Source of the DNA: Acidovorax sp. 1608163
GTDB lineage: Bacteria > Pseudomonadota > Gammaproteobacteria > Burkholderiales > Burkholderiaceae_C
Reading direction: 5' to 3'
DNA length: 64,000 nucleotides
Assembly (NCBI RefSeq): GCF_003669015.1
Contig: NZ_CP033069.1
Span: 3,916,501-3,980,500, forward strand
Made by a program: the position numbers and the translations under genes
Shown: positions 1-10,460 of the stretch, piece by piece
Layout: the number at the start of each line of letters is the position of its first letter
Numbering within the stretch: the first letter of the stretch is position 1
Notes under the pieces: model-generated
What the model was told of the DNA's origin: nothing
Database searches by the model: none
Seen by the model: the letters and a program-made list of their open reading frames with translations, nothing else

Positions 1-198
1 CAAAGCCCTGACGGGCTGCGCTGGTCCATCGCCCAAAGCGTGGAGCGCACTTTGTCGCCACAAGAGAGTAGCTATCCAGCGGGCAAAGCCACCGCCTTGC
101 AACGCTGGAAGGAACTGGCACAGGCCTTGTCTCCAGAGCCAGGCTTTGGCGGCATCGTCGTGCAGTCGTGGGAAGAATTTAAAGAGGCACGCCCTTGA
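1..198 (+). CDS. C-terminal end of an unidentified protein (cut by window edge)
   Basis: Frame 1 is open from the first base to a TGA at 196-198 and gives the last 65 residues of a protein. The end reads like the last beta strand and helix of an alpha/beta fold (GFGGIVVQSWEEFKEARP), but I do not recognise the family. The stop overlaps the TTG start of the next gene by three bases, so the two are probably translationally coupled and belong to the same unit upstream of the pel genes. The missing N-terminal part would be needed to name it. Confidence 0.6.
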   Translation, partial: QSPDGLRWSIAQSVERTLSPQESSYPAGKATALQRWKELAQALSPEPGFGGIVVQSWEEFKEARP

Positions 199-1276
199 AA
201 ATACAGTTTGATGTTCCTCCCAGCTCTCCACAGGAGAGCAATGGCCTGTCCGTGCGCTACGCTGCCTCCAAACGCCAGGTGCCACGTTGGCGCTGGTACC
301 TTCTGCTGGCCATGGTGCTCACACCTCCCGCCTACCTTATGGGACGGTTTGCCGTGTCGTACTGGTGGGAGACAACGCCCGGATTGGTCGTGACCGAACA
401 AGTGGTCGTTCGGGCGCCTGTGGCCGGTCAAGTTGCACGGATTGCTGACGTTGGCGAACGGCTGCGCGCTGGCCAGGCTTTGATGGACTTGGAGCAGGAA
501 CCATCGGCATTACCAGACGTGGCAACACCCGCCAACCCCCAACCCCCTGTGCAGCCCATCGCGGAGCCATTCGCGCCCAACCAACCCCTGGCCATCCGTT
601 TGTCCATGCAGGAGGAGACCCAACGTCTCACGCTGCAGCAACTGGCGCTTCAACAGGAAAAACTGAAAGCCTTGCAAGCCCTTCGTGCAGAGGGTGCTGC
701 GACGCGCAACGAAGTCGACAATGCCCAGGCCGTGGTGCTGCAAACACAAGCAGAAGCCAGCAGGGCCCGCGCTGCGGCCAGTGAATCTCGAAGCCTGCTC
801 GCGCAGGCACGTGTGGCCACACTCATCCCAACGCCAACTACCGCCACGTCCTCCAGATCCGACAAGACCCAACCCACCAGAACGCCGACGTTGAAGGCCC
901 CCTTTGACGCAATCGTAGTGCGACAGCTGGTTCGTTCCGGGGAACACGTAGAAGCAGGTGCCGATGTGGCCGTGGTGCAGGGCACAGCCAAATCCCCCTG
1001 GTACACGCCTACCTGCCCCCCGGACAAGCACGCTATGCCCAACCGGGCAGACTAGCCACCCTGCACTTCATGGATGGCCGCAGCCTGCGCGCCGAGGTAC
1101 TGGACGTGGTTGCAGAGGCAGAACGTACGCCTGCTGAGCGCGTCTCGCCCCTCACACCCCGCATGCCGTCGATCGTGGTGCGCCTCAAACCGCAGGCCGA
1201 TCTGCCACCCGGCTACCGCATTCACTACCTGCCATTGGATGTGCGGTTCGACTGGGTTTGGGGCGGATGGTGGTAA
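195..1276 (+). pseudogene. HlyD-like membrane-fusion (periplasmic adaptor) protein, frameshifted as read
   Basis: Start TTG at 195, preceded by AGAGG. Residues 34-56 form one membrane segment. A biotinyl-lipoyl-like half (APVAGQVARIADVGERLRAG) follows, then a coiled coil of about 70 residues rich in Q, A and L, then the second lipoyl half and a barrel. The first frame stops at 1055. Adding one C to the C5 run at 994-998 joins it to the frame ending at 1276 and gives about 360 residues. The joined part reads AYLPPGQARYAQPGRLATL, a normal HlyD C-terminal half. There is no PilZ domain as in Alg44. The family normally bridges an inner-membrane exporter and an outer-membrane channel. Its position just before pelA suggests a role in export or modification of the same polymer, but that is inference. 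Confidence 0.7.
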
Positions 1277-1723
1277 CAGCCCAAAGAAGCATCCGCGTCT
1301 AGTCCCGGTTCAGCAAATCTCGCTATCGCACGCGCACTTCATTCGCCTGGGCGAGTGAAGGTGAAGCAAGAACCGAAAGCCCCTTGCACCGGTGTGTGGC
1401 TGTACACCCACACCGGTCATGCACGGATTGCGAACAATGGTCAACACCTCAAGAACAAAGGCCGCGCTGACCGGGTAACTTTCCCAAAGCTCCAACGCGT
1501 CTCCACAACGATCTCGGGTGCACCGAGATAGCCACATTAGTGCGTACACACATCCACCATGCCCCTTTATTTATTGAGGATTTTCTTGATACGCATCTAG
1601 CGTCCTAAAATCAAAACCTTTTGTTACACCCATTGAGCAGCATGGGCATGCGAATGCTGTCGGGCATTGCCAAGTGATGGTCGGTCCTGCACCATGTACA
1701 GCACTCCGCTACCACCACACACC
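1277..1723 (+). promoter_or_regulatory. Gene-free interval upstream of pelA, probable pel promoter region
   Basis: About 450 bases without a credible reading frame. The last 170 bases are clearly more AT-rich than the surroundings (for example TTTATTTATTGAGG near 1565). This fits a promoter and regulatory region for the long pel operon. I could not pick a -35/-10 pair with proper spacing or a recognisable FleQ site by eye. Confidence 0.4.
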
Positions 1724-4568
1724 ATGATCTGGTCACTGCGCGGCTTCCTTCTATTGACGCTGAGTCTGGCCTCCCTGTGGGTGGCTGACGAGGCTTCGGC
1801 CAAGACCCGGCCCGCCATTGCACTGCACTATGGCCACAATGCGCCCCTGGAAGACTTGAAGGTGTTTGACATCGTCGTGGTGGAGCCAGACCACGGCTAT
1901 GACCCCATCGCACAGCGCGCCAAGGGAAGCGAGCTTTACGCCTACACCTCGGTGGCCGAGGTTCAACCCAGCCGCAGTTATTTCAAAGACATCCCGGCCG
2001 TTTGGCAACTGGCACGCAATGGCCATTGGAACTCTGTCGTCCTGGACCAGACGCCCGCGCCATGGCCCTCCTTCTTTGCGGACCGCGTGATTGCGCCGCT
2101 GTGGCAGCGCGGATACCGCGGCTTCTTTCTGGACACGATGGACTCTTACCGTCTTGCCAGCCATTTTGATGAAGCCGCACAGCAAGCGGGCCTGGTCCGC
2201 GTCATCCAGACGCTGCACGAGCGCTTTCCTGGCATCCGACTCATCATGAACCGGGGCTTTGACATCGTGCCCCGGGTCAAAGACAAGATCGAAATGGTGG
2301 CCGCAGAGTCCCTCTACCGCAGCTGGAATGCAGGAGCCAACCGATATGAAGAGGTGCCTGACGCCGACAGGCAGTGGCTGCTGACGCAACTGCGCACGAT
2401 CCAGACCCGTGACGGCATTCCCGTGCTGGCGATCGATTACGTTCCACCAAACGATAGAGCGTTGGCACGCGAAACCGCCAAGCGCATTCAGGCGGATGGG
2501 TTCACACCGTGGGTCAGCGACAGTCGCTTGGACACAGTGGGTATCGGCGCCGTCGAGCTGGTACCTCGGCGCATCCTGATCCTCTACAACGGAGCCGAAG
2601 CCCCTGCCGTCAACTACACCAGCGCCCATCGGTTCCTGCAGATGCCACTGAACCATATGGGGTATGTGGTGGACTATGCGGATGTGCGACAGCCACTTCC
2701 GAAAGACATTTACCGAGACCGCTACGTGGGTGTCGTCACCGCATTCAACGGATACATGCCCAGCGCACTGCGGCGCGAATTCAGCACATGGCTTCAAACG
2801 CTCAAAAACCAGGGTATGCCATTGGCCATCGTCGGTGACTTTGGTCTCGCCCCTGACAAGTCTTGGGCAGACATGTTTGGCATACAGGGCACCAGCCTCA
2901 GCATCTATCCTCCTTTGCAATCACAAAAGCAGCACCCCATGATGGGGCTAGAGGCGGCATCCCCCCTGTGGAAAAGGACTCCGCTCCAGCCCGCCTGGTA
3001 GGACCCCAAGCCGCCCAGGCCATCCCACTGGTTGAAATGAAAGATCAAAAGGGCCAGCGTTTCGTCGCCGCCGCGCTCATGCCTTGGGGTGGTTTTGTGC
3101 TGGACCCTTACGTGTACAACGAACTGCCTGGCACCGAGCAAACCCGCTGGGTCGTGGACCCTTTTGAATTTCTGCAAAAAGCACTGAGGCTGCCCTTTAT
3201 GCCTGTGCCCGACATCACCACCGAAAGCGGACGCAGGCTGCTCTTGGCCCATATTGACGGCGATGGATTTCCTTCACGCGCAGAGATGCCCGGAGCGCCA
3301 GTGGCAGCGCTAGTGCTGCTGAAGGAAATACTGGAGAAATACCGCATTCCGCAAACCGTGTCTGTGATCGAAGGCGAGATCGCACCTCATGGATTGCACC
3401 CTGAGCTAAGCGGGCAACTAGAGGACATTGCTCGCAAGATGTTCAAGCTGCCGCATGTGGAGATTGCCAGCCACAGTTTTTCGCACCCATACCTTTGGGA
3501 CACCGATGTCAAGCACGGCATTTTTTCCGACAGCAACGAAGTCGAGTACCACCTGAACATCCCCAACTACCAAGTGGACATGCTCAGGGAAACCCAAGGC
3601 TCGACCGACTACATCCGCAAAAACCTCGCGCCCGCAGGCAAGCCCGTGCGCGTTTTTCAATGGACGGGAGATACCGCCCCTAACGAAGCCGCATTGAAAG
3701 CCACCTACGACGCAGGGCTGCTCAACATCAACGGGGGAGACACCTTCATCTCTCGCAGCAACCCCTCGCTGACCGCTGTGCGGCCCCACGGAATCACCAA
3801 GGGCAACTACCTTCAGGTGTATGCCCCATCGCCAACGAGAACATCTTCACCAATCTGTGGAGAGGGCCCTTTTATGGATATGAACGGGTTTTGGAGACGT
3901 TTGAACTGACGGACACCCCCAGGCGTATCAAGCCCGTGGGCATTTACTACCACACGTATTCAGCCTCGAAAGTGGCAGGACTGCAGGCCTTGCGCAAGGT
4001 CTACAACTGGGCCCTGAACCAGCCTCTGCACCCGGTATTCACATCCGAGTTCATCCGCAAGGTTCAAGACTTTCACACCTACGCCATTGCAATAGAGGGC
4101 GAAGGCTGGCGCGTGCGCGGTGCAGGCCATCTGCGCACCTTGCGGTTCCCCATCGCAGCGGCAGCCATGGTGGCGCACCTGTCAGCCAGCGAAGGCGTTG
4201 CTGGCGTGAGTGAAGGCGTGGAAGGCAGCTACGTGCATTTGACCGGAGCACAGGCATGGGTCGCCAACCCCGCCTCAGCCTTGGGGCCAAGCGGATCCAC
4301 CTCAGAAACCCGCATCTGGCTGCACGATGCCAACGCACGCGTGACCCAATGGGAACGCAAACAGCAGGGCCTGCGCACCGACTTCAGCCTGCAAGGCTAC
4401 ATGCCGCTTCAATTCACACTTTCGGGCATGGTGCCCACTTGCAAGGTGAGTGCCAACGGCCAAACCTTGGCTGCGACCAAATCCTCTGAAAAAGAGCGCC
4501 CCGACCTGCGCACCTACCGCCTTCCTGATGCTGCCGCGCAAATCCAAATACTCTGCGCCGGTCGCTGA
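1724..4568 (+). pseudogene. pelA: PelA, periplasmic Pel deacetylase/hydrolase (two frameshifts as read)
   Basis: Periplasmic modification enzyme of Pel, the partly deacetylated GalNAc polymer. I prefer ATG 1724 because it gives a compact signal peptide ending near ASA; an earlier in-frame ATG is at 1667. The N-terminal glycosidase domain carries FFLDTMDSY at about residues 133-141. The deacetylase domain has DGDGF near residue 510 and the SHSFSHPY metal motif near 583. The reading frame breaks twice. One C is missing from the C6 run at 2961-2966 and one from the C4 run at 3824-3827. Restoring both gives one uninterrupted protein of about 949 residues, close to the Pseudomonas PelA length. Both breaks look like sequence errors rather than decay, because every motif is intact. 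It is the first gene of pelABCDEFG and overlaps pelB by 41 bases. Confidence 0.85.
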
Positions 4569-7500
4569 GCGCCCCGTCCTGGCCAGCTACTGGATCACCG
4601 CCTTGCTGGCGGTGTTGGTCAGTGGCGCACTGTGGCTGATGTACCCCCGCCAAGACCTGGAAAGGCGCTTGGTATCGTCCAGCCGCGACTCCAGCCTGTC
4701 TCTGGCGTACCTGAAGAACCTGCTGCGCAGCGACCCCACCAACGTGCAGTTGCAGCAACTGATGGCCCAGCGCGTTGCGGTGGAAGAAGAGCGCAAGAAA
4801 CGAGAAGAAGCTCTCGCCAATCGCAAGCCCACCGCCTGGACCCGCTGGAGCGATGCCATGGACGGCTTCCACGCTCTACCCCAGGCAGACGCCGAGGCAC
4901 GCAACGAACGGCGCACCGAACTGATAGCGCAATTGCACGAGCTGACGGCCGATGAGGTCCCTGCAGATGTACTTCCAGCGCTGGCGGAAAACGCCTTCCA
5001 ACTGGGCGACCGGCTGCTGGGCATTCAGCTCTATCGCAGGCTGGGAGACGCAGCAGACTCTGCAGAAAAAGCCGTGCCACTTTACGTGCGAGCAGCCCGT
5101 GAAGCCCTGGCGGTATCCGCACACCCACAGGCCGCCAGCCTTTACATGAAGGCCAGGCATGCAACGACCAGCCCAGAACAGGCCAAGGCGCTGTACCTGA
5201 GTGCGGTGGCGGCCATGCAGGCCTCTGGCAAGCCTGCGGAGGCTCTGGCCTTGGCACAGCAAGAAGTGGCAGGTCTGGACTCCGATCCTGTGGTCCTGCG
5301 GACCTTGGTCGAATTGGCACGCGCGGCAGGCAAACCCGCTGTGGCAGAGCAATACGTCAAGCGACTGCTCCACCTGGCTTTGCTGTTGCAGTGGCAAGCA
5401 GGTAACACGGTGCTGGCCGATGCCCCCTCGACGACGCATCCCGCGAGCCCAGCGCTTGTGCCCGCGTCCCATGCCGAGGGCTTCCCCATGGACCGACAAA
5501 GCGACCTGCAGCCCCGCTACGAAGATCGTGCCTATTTGCTGGACACTCGCCTGCTCAACCGCCCCACCCACATGGGCATGCAACGATGGACCACTGCCCA
5601 AGGCCAAGGACAGACAGCAGCCAAGGCAGGACCTGGCCTGCCCTTTGACAACCAGATCTACAGCCTGGGCTACCAGGTGTTTCTGGAAAACCGCAACCTC
5701 GAAGACGCTTGGTTGGTCGCCCGGTCTGCCGTGCAGCAGTCGCCTTCAGATTTACAGTGGCGTGAAAGGCTTGCGCAGGTAGCAGAGTGGACACAGCGCA
5801 GTGACGTAGCACTGGAGAACTGGCTGGTCATTGCCCGAACAACGCAAAAAGATGCCGCGTGGCAAGCCGTCTTGCGGCTCGCACCGGGCCTGTTTGACGA
5901 CACCGCTTTGATCGAGGGGCTGCGCTATGAATTACGCCGTGCGCCACACAACACCAAACTGACGCAGGAACTGGTCATGGCCTATGAGCGGGTGGGCACT
6001 CCCCAGCCAGCCATTGACTTTTTGACACACCAACCGCCCACGCCTGCCAACCTGGAATTGCTGGCAGACCTCGCCACGCGATCGGGGCAAATGGATTTGG
6101 CGCTGAACACCTGGGCGCAGCTGCTGCGCGACCCCGCCCAACTGACCCCTGAGCGCGCCTTGCGCGCCGCAACCCTGGCTGTGGTGCGCGGAAAGCCCAG
6201 CCTCGCCATGGAGTGGCTGGAAAACGCGCGCGCCACCCTGAAGCCAGACACCCCTGAAGCCACAGACTTTTGGCGCATGACAGGGCTGCTTGCAGAACGG
6301 CAACAGCGCGACGCCGTGGCCTTGGATGCCTACCGCCAACTGCTGGCCAGGCCAGATGCGGCCATTGCGGACTACGACGCAGCCATCCGGCTGCTGCAAA
6401 CCGACCACCCACTGCAAGCCGCCGAAGTGGCCGTACAAGCCTGGGACCGCTTCGACAAAGCACGCCACCTGATCCTGGCCATGACCACTTATGTGGGGCG
6501 CAGCCAGTGGAGCGATGTGAAACGCCTTCTGGACAAACTGGACCCCGCCAAAGAGGCCAGCCACCACGCCAGCGCCCCCCTGTGGCGCGAACCCCAATTC
6601 CTTCGCCTGGCGGGGACGTACTACCAAAATACGGGCAACATTCCTCGCGCGGGACAGATGCTGGAGGCTGGTTTGCGACTCGCCCCAGATTCAGCCGAAA
6701 TGCGCCAAGCCATCGTGTGGCTGCTCATCGACAGCAACGACAACGTGTCCTTGCGCAAGCTGCTGGCCACCCATGAACCCGATTGGAGCCAGGACAAGGA
6801 GATGCACGATGCCCTGGGTTCGGCCTACCAAGCACTGTCATTGCCTGCCGTGGCCCTGGCACGCTATTTCAAGCCACAGCTAGCAGAGCGCCAAGGCGAC
6901 TTCCTGTGGCTGATGAATTACGCCGATGCGCTGGACCAGAACCAGGAGACAGACAAGTCATGGCGCATGCGCAAGCACTTGCTGTCTGCCGAGTGGGCGC
7001 AGGCCCACCAAGGCCAGGCCATGACCCGGGCGCAAGCGCGTGAGCGCTGGCTGACCGAAGAGGGGTTGGAGGCCACTCGCCGCCTCGCCCGTGCACGGCT
7101 GCTGCTACAGCAAAAGCCCGGCGACCCGGCATTCGATACGCTGCGCGAATTGCTGCGGCTGGACCGCGATGCCCAGGGCAACCTGTCCAACGCGGCGGCA
7201 GAGACTGCCATAGGCTGGCTGCAAGATGCAGGCCAGTACGCGGCAGAGCGCGGACTTTTGTGGCAGCAGTACGCACGCAGCCAGAGCCTGCGCGCCAACC
7301 GGCCGCTGTGGGCCGACATCACGGTCGCCCTGGCAGAACAAGACAAGGCCACGACAGGGGCTTTGCTGGAGACCTTTGGCGAACGGCTGCCTCGCTACGA
7401 CCGCATCAACGCAGCAGTGGCCATCCAGGACTTGCGCCAAGCCCAAACCGTGGCCTTTGAAACACAGCAAGACCAGCCCGACGACAACCCCCTGCACCTG

Positions 7501-8463
7501 CAGCTGACAGAGAACCTGCTGGCTTTCAGCGACCATGCAGGGCCACAGTTGGAGTTGCGGAAGTTGGGTGATCTGGACGAAACAGAAGCCACCGCGCAGT
7601 GGCACATGGCCCTGAGCCCCCGCCTGTCCATGGACCTGAGCCTCACCCGCATCGAGCGCACCGTGGGGCTTTCAAGCCAGCTCAGCCATCCCTCGCAAGA
7701 ACGCGGAGTGAAGGTGGACCTGCGCTGGCAGGACCACGACTCCACCACCACCTTGCACCTGGCACGGCGCGAAAGCCTGGCCAGCTACACGCCCGTGCAA
7801 ATTGAGCAGGAATGGCGCATAGACAACCGACTGACACTGCGCATGGACCTGGGCTTGCAATTGCCCACGCAAGAAAGCACCGTCATGCGCATGGCCGGGA
7901 TGAAGGACCGTGCAGGCATCAGCCTGCGCTACCAAGCATCGCGCATCGACCAGTTCACCATGGAGCACTGGCGCGAGCGCTACAAGCTACAGACCGGGGG
8001 AGCGCTGGGCTCCGGCAGCCACTCGGCCCTAACGTACATGCACTCATACCGGGTCGAGGCCCCTAGCCTGGAGATGGGCGCGTTCTGGTCCCAGCATTCG
8101 TATGACCGGCGTGACCCCGGAGAGCTGGCTGGCCAGGACCTGGCCTTTTTGCAGTACCTTCCGCCCGAAGTGCGCCGCGTGAGCGACACCTACTTCCTGC
8201 CGGAGAACTTCAGCTACTACGGCCTGCAGATCTCGACCAACACGCGCTTTGAGCGCGACTACACCCGCGCACTGCAGCCCTATGGCAGCGTGGCCAGGAC
8301 TTGGCACAGCCGCCAAGGCCCCGGCTACAACCTGCGCCTGGGGCTGTCTGGCAGTGTCTGGGGGGCCGATCACCTCAACCTGGGCTGGAGCCTGGGCAAA
8401 GGGGGCACCCTCACCCAAGGCCTGACCCGAGAGATCCAGCTGCGCTACCGCAAACATTTCTGA
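4528..8463 (+). CDS. pelB: PelB, TPR scaffold and outer-membrane Pel export porin
   Basis: About 1311 residues. An N-terminal membrane anchor (YWITALLAVLVSGALWLMY, about residues 21-39) is followed by a very long helical repeat region rich in A, L and R (TPR type, roughly residues 100-1000). A C-terminal part of about 300 residues has alternating aromatic and polar residues and ends in a final strand with KHF, as expected for a beta-barrel. This is the PelB layout, and it is slightly longer than the Pseudomonas protein. ATG 4528 is chosen because it leaves a short basic N-terminus before the membrane segment; ATG 4450 is also in frame. It overlaps the end of pelA. In the family it guides Pel through the periplasm and out of the cell, working with PelA and PelC. 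Confidence 0.88.
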   Translation: MLPRKSKYSAPVAERPVLASYWITALLAVLVSGALWLMYPRQDLERRLVSSSRDSSLSLAYLKNLLRSDPTNVQLQQLMAQRVAVEEERKKREEALANRKPTAWTRWSDAMDGFHALPQADAEARNERRTELIAQLHELTADEVPADVLPALAENAFQLGDRLLGIQLYRRLGDAADSAEKAVPLYVRAAREALAVSAHPQAASLYMKARHATTSPEQAKALYLSAVAAMQASGKPAEALALAQQEVAGLDSDPVVLRTLVELARAAGKPAVAEQYVKRLLHLALLLQWQAGNTVLADAPSTTHPASPALVPASHAEGFPMDRQSDLQPRYEDRAYLLDTRLLNRPTHMGMQRWTTAQGQGQTAAKAGPGLPFDNQIYSLGYQVFLENRNLEDAWLVARSAVQQSPSDLQWRERLAQVAEWTQRSDVALENWLVIARTTQKDAAWQAVLRLAPGLFDDTALIEGLRYELRRAPHNTKLTQELVMAYERVGTPQPAIDFLTHQPPTPANLELLADLATRSGQMDLALNTWAQLLRDPAQLTPERALRAATLAVVRGKPSLAMEWLENARATLKPDTPEATDFWRMTGLLAERQQRDAVALDAYRQLLARPDAAIADYDAAIRLLQTDHPLQAAEVAVQAWDRFDKARHLILAMTTYVGRSQWSDVKRLLDKLDPAKEASHHASAPLWREPQFLRLAGTYYQNTGNIPRAGQMLEAGLRLAPDSAEMRQAIVWLLIDSNDNVSLRKLLATHEPDWSQDKEMHDALGSAYQALSLPAVALARYFKPQLAERQGDFLWLMNYADALDQNQETDKSWRMRKHLLSAEWAQAHQGQAMTRAQARERWLTEEGLEATRRLARARLLLQQKPGDPAFDTLRELLRLDRDAQGNLSNAAAETAIGWLQDAGQYAAERGLLWQQYARSQSLRANRPLWADITVALAEQDKATTGALLETFGERLPRYDRINAAVAIQDLRQAQTVAFETQQDQPDDNPLHLQLTENLLAFSDHAGPQLELRKLGDLDETEATAQWHMALSPRLSMDLSLTRIERTVGLSSQLSHPSQERGVKVDLRWQDHDSTTTLHLARRESLASYTPVQIEQEWRIDNRLTLRMDLGLQLPTQESTVMRMAGMKDRAGISLRYQASRIDQFTMEHWRERYKLQTGGALGSGSHSALTYMHSYRVEAPSLEMGAFWSQHSYDRRDPGELAGQDLAFLQYLPPEVRRVSDTYFLPENFSYYGLQISTNTRFERDYTRALQPYGSVARTWHSRQGPGYNLRLGLSGSVWGADHLNLGWSLGKGGTLTQGLTREIQLRYRKHF

Positions 8464-8494
8464 GCATTGAAGACTTCACCGAAAGGCAAACCCC

Positions 8495-9055
8495 ATGACA
8501 CGCCCATCCCGCCCTCGCCACGTTCTTCGCCCACTGAAAGTCATGGCCGTTGCGCTGCTGTTGACCGCCCTGGTCGCCTGCTCCACGGTAGACCGCGGCA
8601 AGGCACCTGCCCTGCAGGCCAATGCCGACTGGACCGTGCTGCCTTTTGCCAACCACACTGAAACCCCCATGGCCGGCAGCCGCGCTGAAAGCGTTGCCGA
8701 AGCCTTGCTGCACGCCCGTGGCGTGGGACGCATCAAGCGCTACACCAGCAGCGCCCAGGCCGAGGCATTGTTTGACGCAGCGGACACCAAGCGCCAGGAA
8801 CAAGCGCTGGCCTGGGCCAAAGAGCAAGGGGTGCGCTACGCCTTGGGCGGCGCGGTGGACGAGTGGCGCTACAAGGTGGGCGTAGACGGTGAGCCTGCGG
8901 CAGGCCTCACCTTGCACATCATCGATGTGCAAAGCGGAGAGATCCTGTGGAGTGGTGCAGGCGGCAAGTCGGGCTGGAGCCGAGAAGCGCTGTCGGCCGT
9001 CGCCCAAAAACTGATCCGTGAACTATTGAATGCCGGTTTGTCCGGCACACGTTAA
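8495..9055 (+). CDS. pelC: PelC, outer-membrane-associated lipoprotein
   Basis: 186 residues. It has a basic N-terminus, a hydrophobic run and a lipobox LVAC with the acylated cysteine at residue 29. The remainder matches the PelC pattern of a small alpha/beta domain with repeated A-E-A-L helices and LGGAVDEWRYK near the middle. PelC forms a ring under the PelB barrel in the periplasm and helps funnel the polymer. It lies 31 bases after pelB and 28 bases before pelD in the same operon. Confidence 0.85.
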   Translation: MTRPSRPRHVLRPLKVMAVALLLTALVACSTVDRGKAPALQANADWTVLPFANHTETPMAGSRAESVAEALLHARGVGRIKRYTSSAQAEALFDAADTKRQEQALAWAKEQGVRYALGGAVDEWRYKVGVDGEPAAGLTLHIIDVQSGEILWSGAGGKSGWSREALSAVAQKLIRELLNAGLSGTR

Positions 9056-9083
9056 ACCGCCATAGCAACACCACAGAGCCCGC

Positions 9084-10460
9084 ATGCCACCCAACGCCCG
9101 CGCCCCCGAAGCGCCCGCCACCGAAGACACCGCACCATCGCCCGCGCGCAAGCCCGGCTTTGCAGGCGCCCCCTTGGGCAAATTGACGGCCGTGGGAGAC
9201 CGCCCGCTGCTGGTGGCGCTGGAGTCCCTGGCCGTGCCCTGCATTGCCGTGGCACTGGGCTGGGTGGTGAGCCCACAAGACCCCTTGGGGGTGCAAGCCG
9301 ACTTCCACTGGTCGTGGCTGGCACCGATCATTGTGGCGTTGCGCTACGGGCCGCTGGCGGGCCTGGGGGCGGCAGCCGTGTTGCTGTTGGCCTGGATGGC
9401 TCTCAACCTGGGGCAGATGGAGCAGTTTCCCCAAATCTTTTTCCTGGGTGGGCTCATCACCGTGATGCTGGTGGGCGAGTTCTCCAGCCTGTGGAGGGCC
9501 CGCACCCGCCGTGCGGAGGTCGTTCAGCACTACCTGGACCAGCGACTGGAGCATTTGATTCGCCAGTACTACCTTCTGCGCCTGTCACACGACCGGCTGG
9601 AGCAGGAGCTGATTGGCCGCCCCATGTCCATGCGCGATGCCCTCAAGACGCTGCGCGGGCTGGGCGACGCCCACGAGGACGCGCAGGCGCTGTTGCGCCT
9701 GCTGGCACAGTACTGCCAGATCAGCTCTGCCGCGCTGCACCAAGTGCGCGCCGATACGCTGGAGACCACCGCCGTTGCCAGCATCGGTTCGCCCGTCGCG
9801 CTGGATGCCAAAGACCCACTCTTGCTCCAAGCACTGGAAACCCGAACCCTGTGCCATGTGGTGCAAGCCACCGTTCGCCAAGAGTCCACACGCTATCTGG
9901 TGGCAGCCCCCCTGCTGGACATTGGTGGCGATGTGCACGCCATACTGCTGATTGATGACTTGCCCTTTTTCTCGTTGCAAGACGAAAGCCTGCAAACCAT
10001 CAACCTCCTGCTGGGTTACTACACCGATGGCCTTTCCACCCAGGCCCTGGCAGCCCCGCTGATCCAGGAAGTGCCCCAGTGCCCGCCAGAGTTTGCGTTT
10101 GAGCTGCAACGCCTTTGGCGCATGCACCAAAGCACGCAAGTCCCCAGCATGGTCGTCGCCCTGGAGTTCAACCAGGCGGCCATGGCAAAAGACTTACCCC
10201 AGCAGTTCTCGCGCCTCAAGCGCCTCATGGACGAAAGCTGGGCGATTGCCGGGGAGACGCGGCACATCCTCGCAGTTCTGATGCCGCTGGGCGAGGCATC
10301 CACCGCCGAAGGGTTCATTGCACGGCTGGAGGAGTGGATCGACCGCAAGGACGGCACCACACTGGCACAAGCGGGCATCTACCCCCACCAATTGCCTCTG
10401 GCCGACTCCGGCGGGCCCTCAGCCTTGCTGAACAAACTCCAGCAGTTGGCCCATGCTTAA
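9084..10460 (+). CDS. pelD: PelD, inner-membrane cyclic di-GMP receptor of Pel synthesis
   Basis: 458 residues. An N-terminal stretch with several membrane segments (about residues 45-135) precedes a GAF-like domain (VARHL-type core around 230-330) and a degenerate GGDEF domain. No GG(D/E)EF active site is visible, but an RxxD inhibitory-site motif (KRLMDES, R380 and D383) is kept. That is where PelD binds cyclic di-GMP to switch on Pel polymerisation. Retention of RxxD suggests the locus is still controlled by cyclic di-GMP. It overlaps pelE by eight bases. Confidence 0.87.
   Translation: MPPNARAPEAPATEDTAPSPARKPGFAGAPLGKLTAVGDRPLLVALESLAVPCIAVALGWVVSPQDPLGVQADFHWSWLAPIIVALRYGPLAGLGAAAVLLLAWMALNLGQMEQFPQIFFLGGLITVMLVGEFSSLWRARTRRAEVVQHYLDQRLEHLIRQYYLLRLSHDRLEQELIGRPMSMRDALKTLRGLGDAHEDAQALLRLLAQYCQISSAALHQVRADTLETTAVASIGSPVALDAKDPLLLQALETRTLCHVVQATVRQESTRYLVAAPLLDIGGDVHAILLIDDLPFFSLQDESLQTINLLLGYYTDGLSTQALAAPLIQEVPQCPPEFAFELQRLWRMHQSTQVPSMVVALEFNQAAMAKDLPQQFSRLKRLMDESWAIAGETRHILAVLMPLGEASTAEGFIARLEEWIDRKDGTTLAQAGIYPHQLPLADSGGPSALLNKLQQLAHA

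Noticed and set aside
195..1055. Alg44-like PilZ protein
   Set aside because: The N-terminus is too short for a PilZ domain and has no RxxxR or D/NxSxxG motif.
9084..10460. PelD as an active diguanylate cyclase
   Set aside because: No GG(D/E)EF active-site motif; only the binding-type RxxD is present, as in known PelD.
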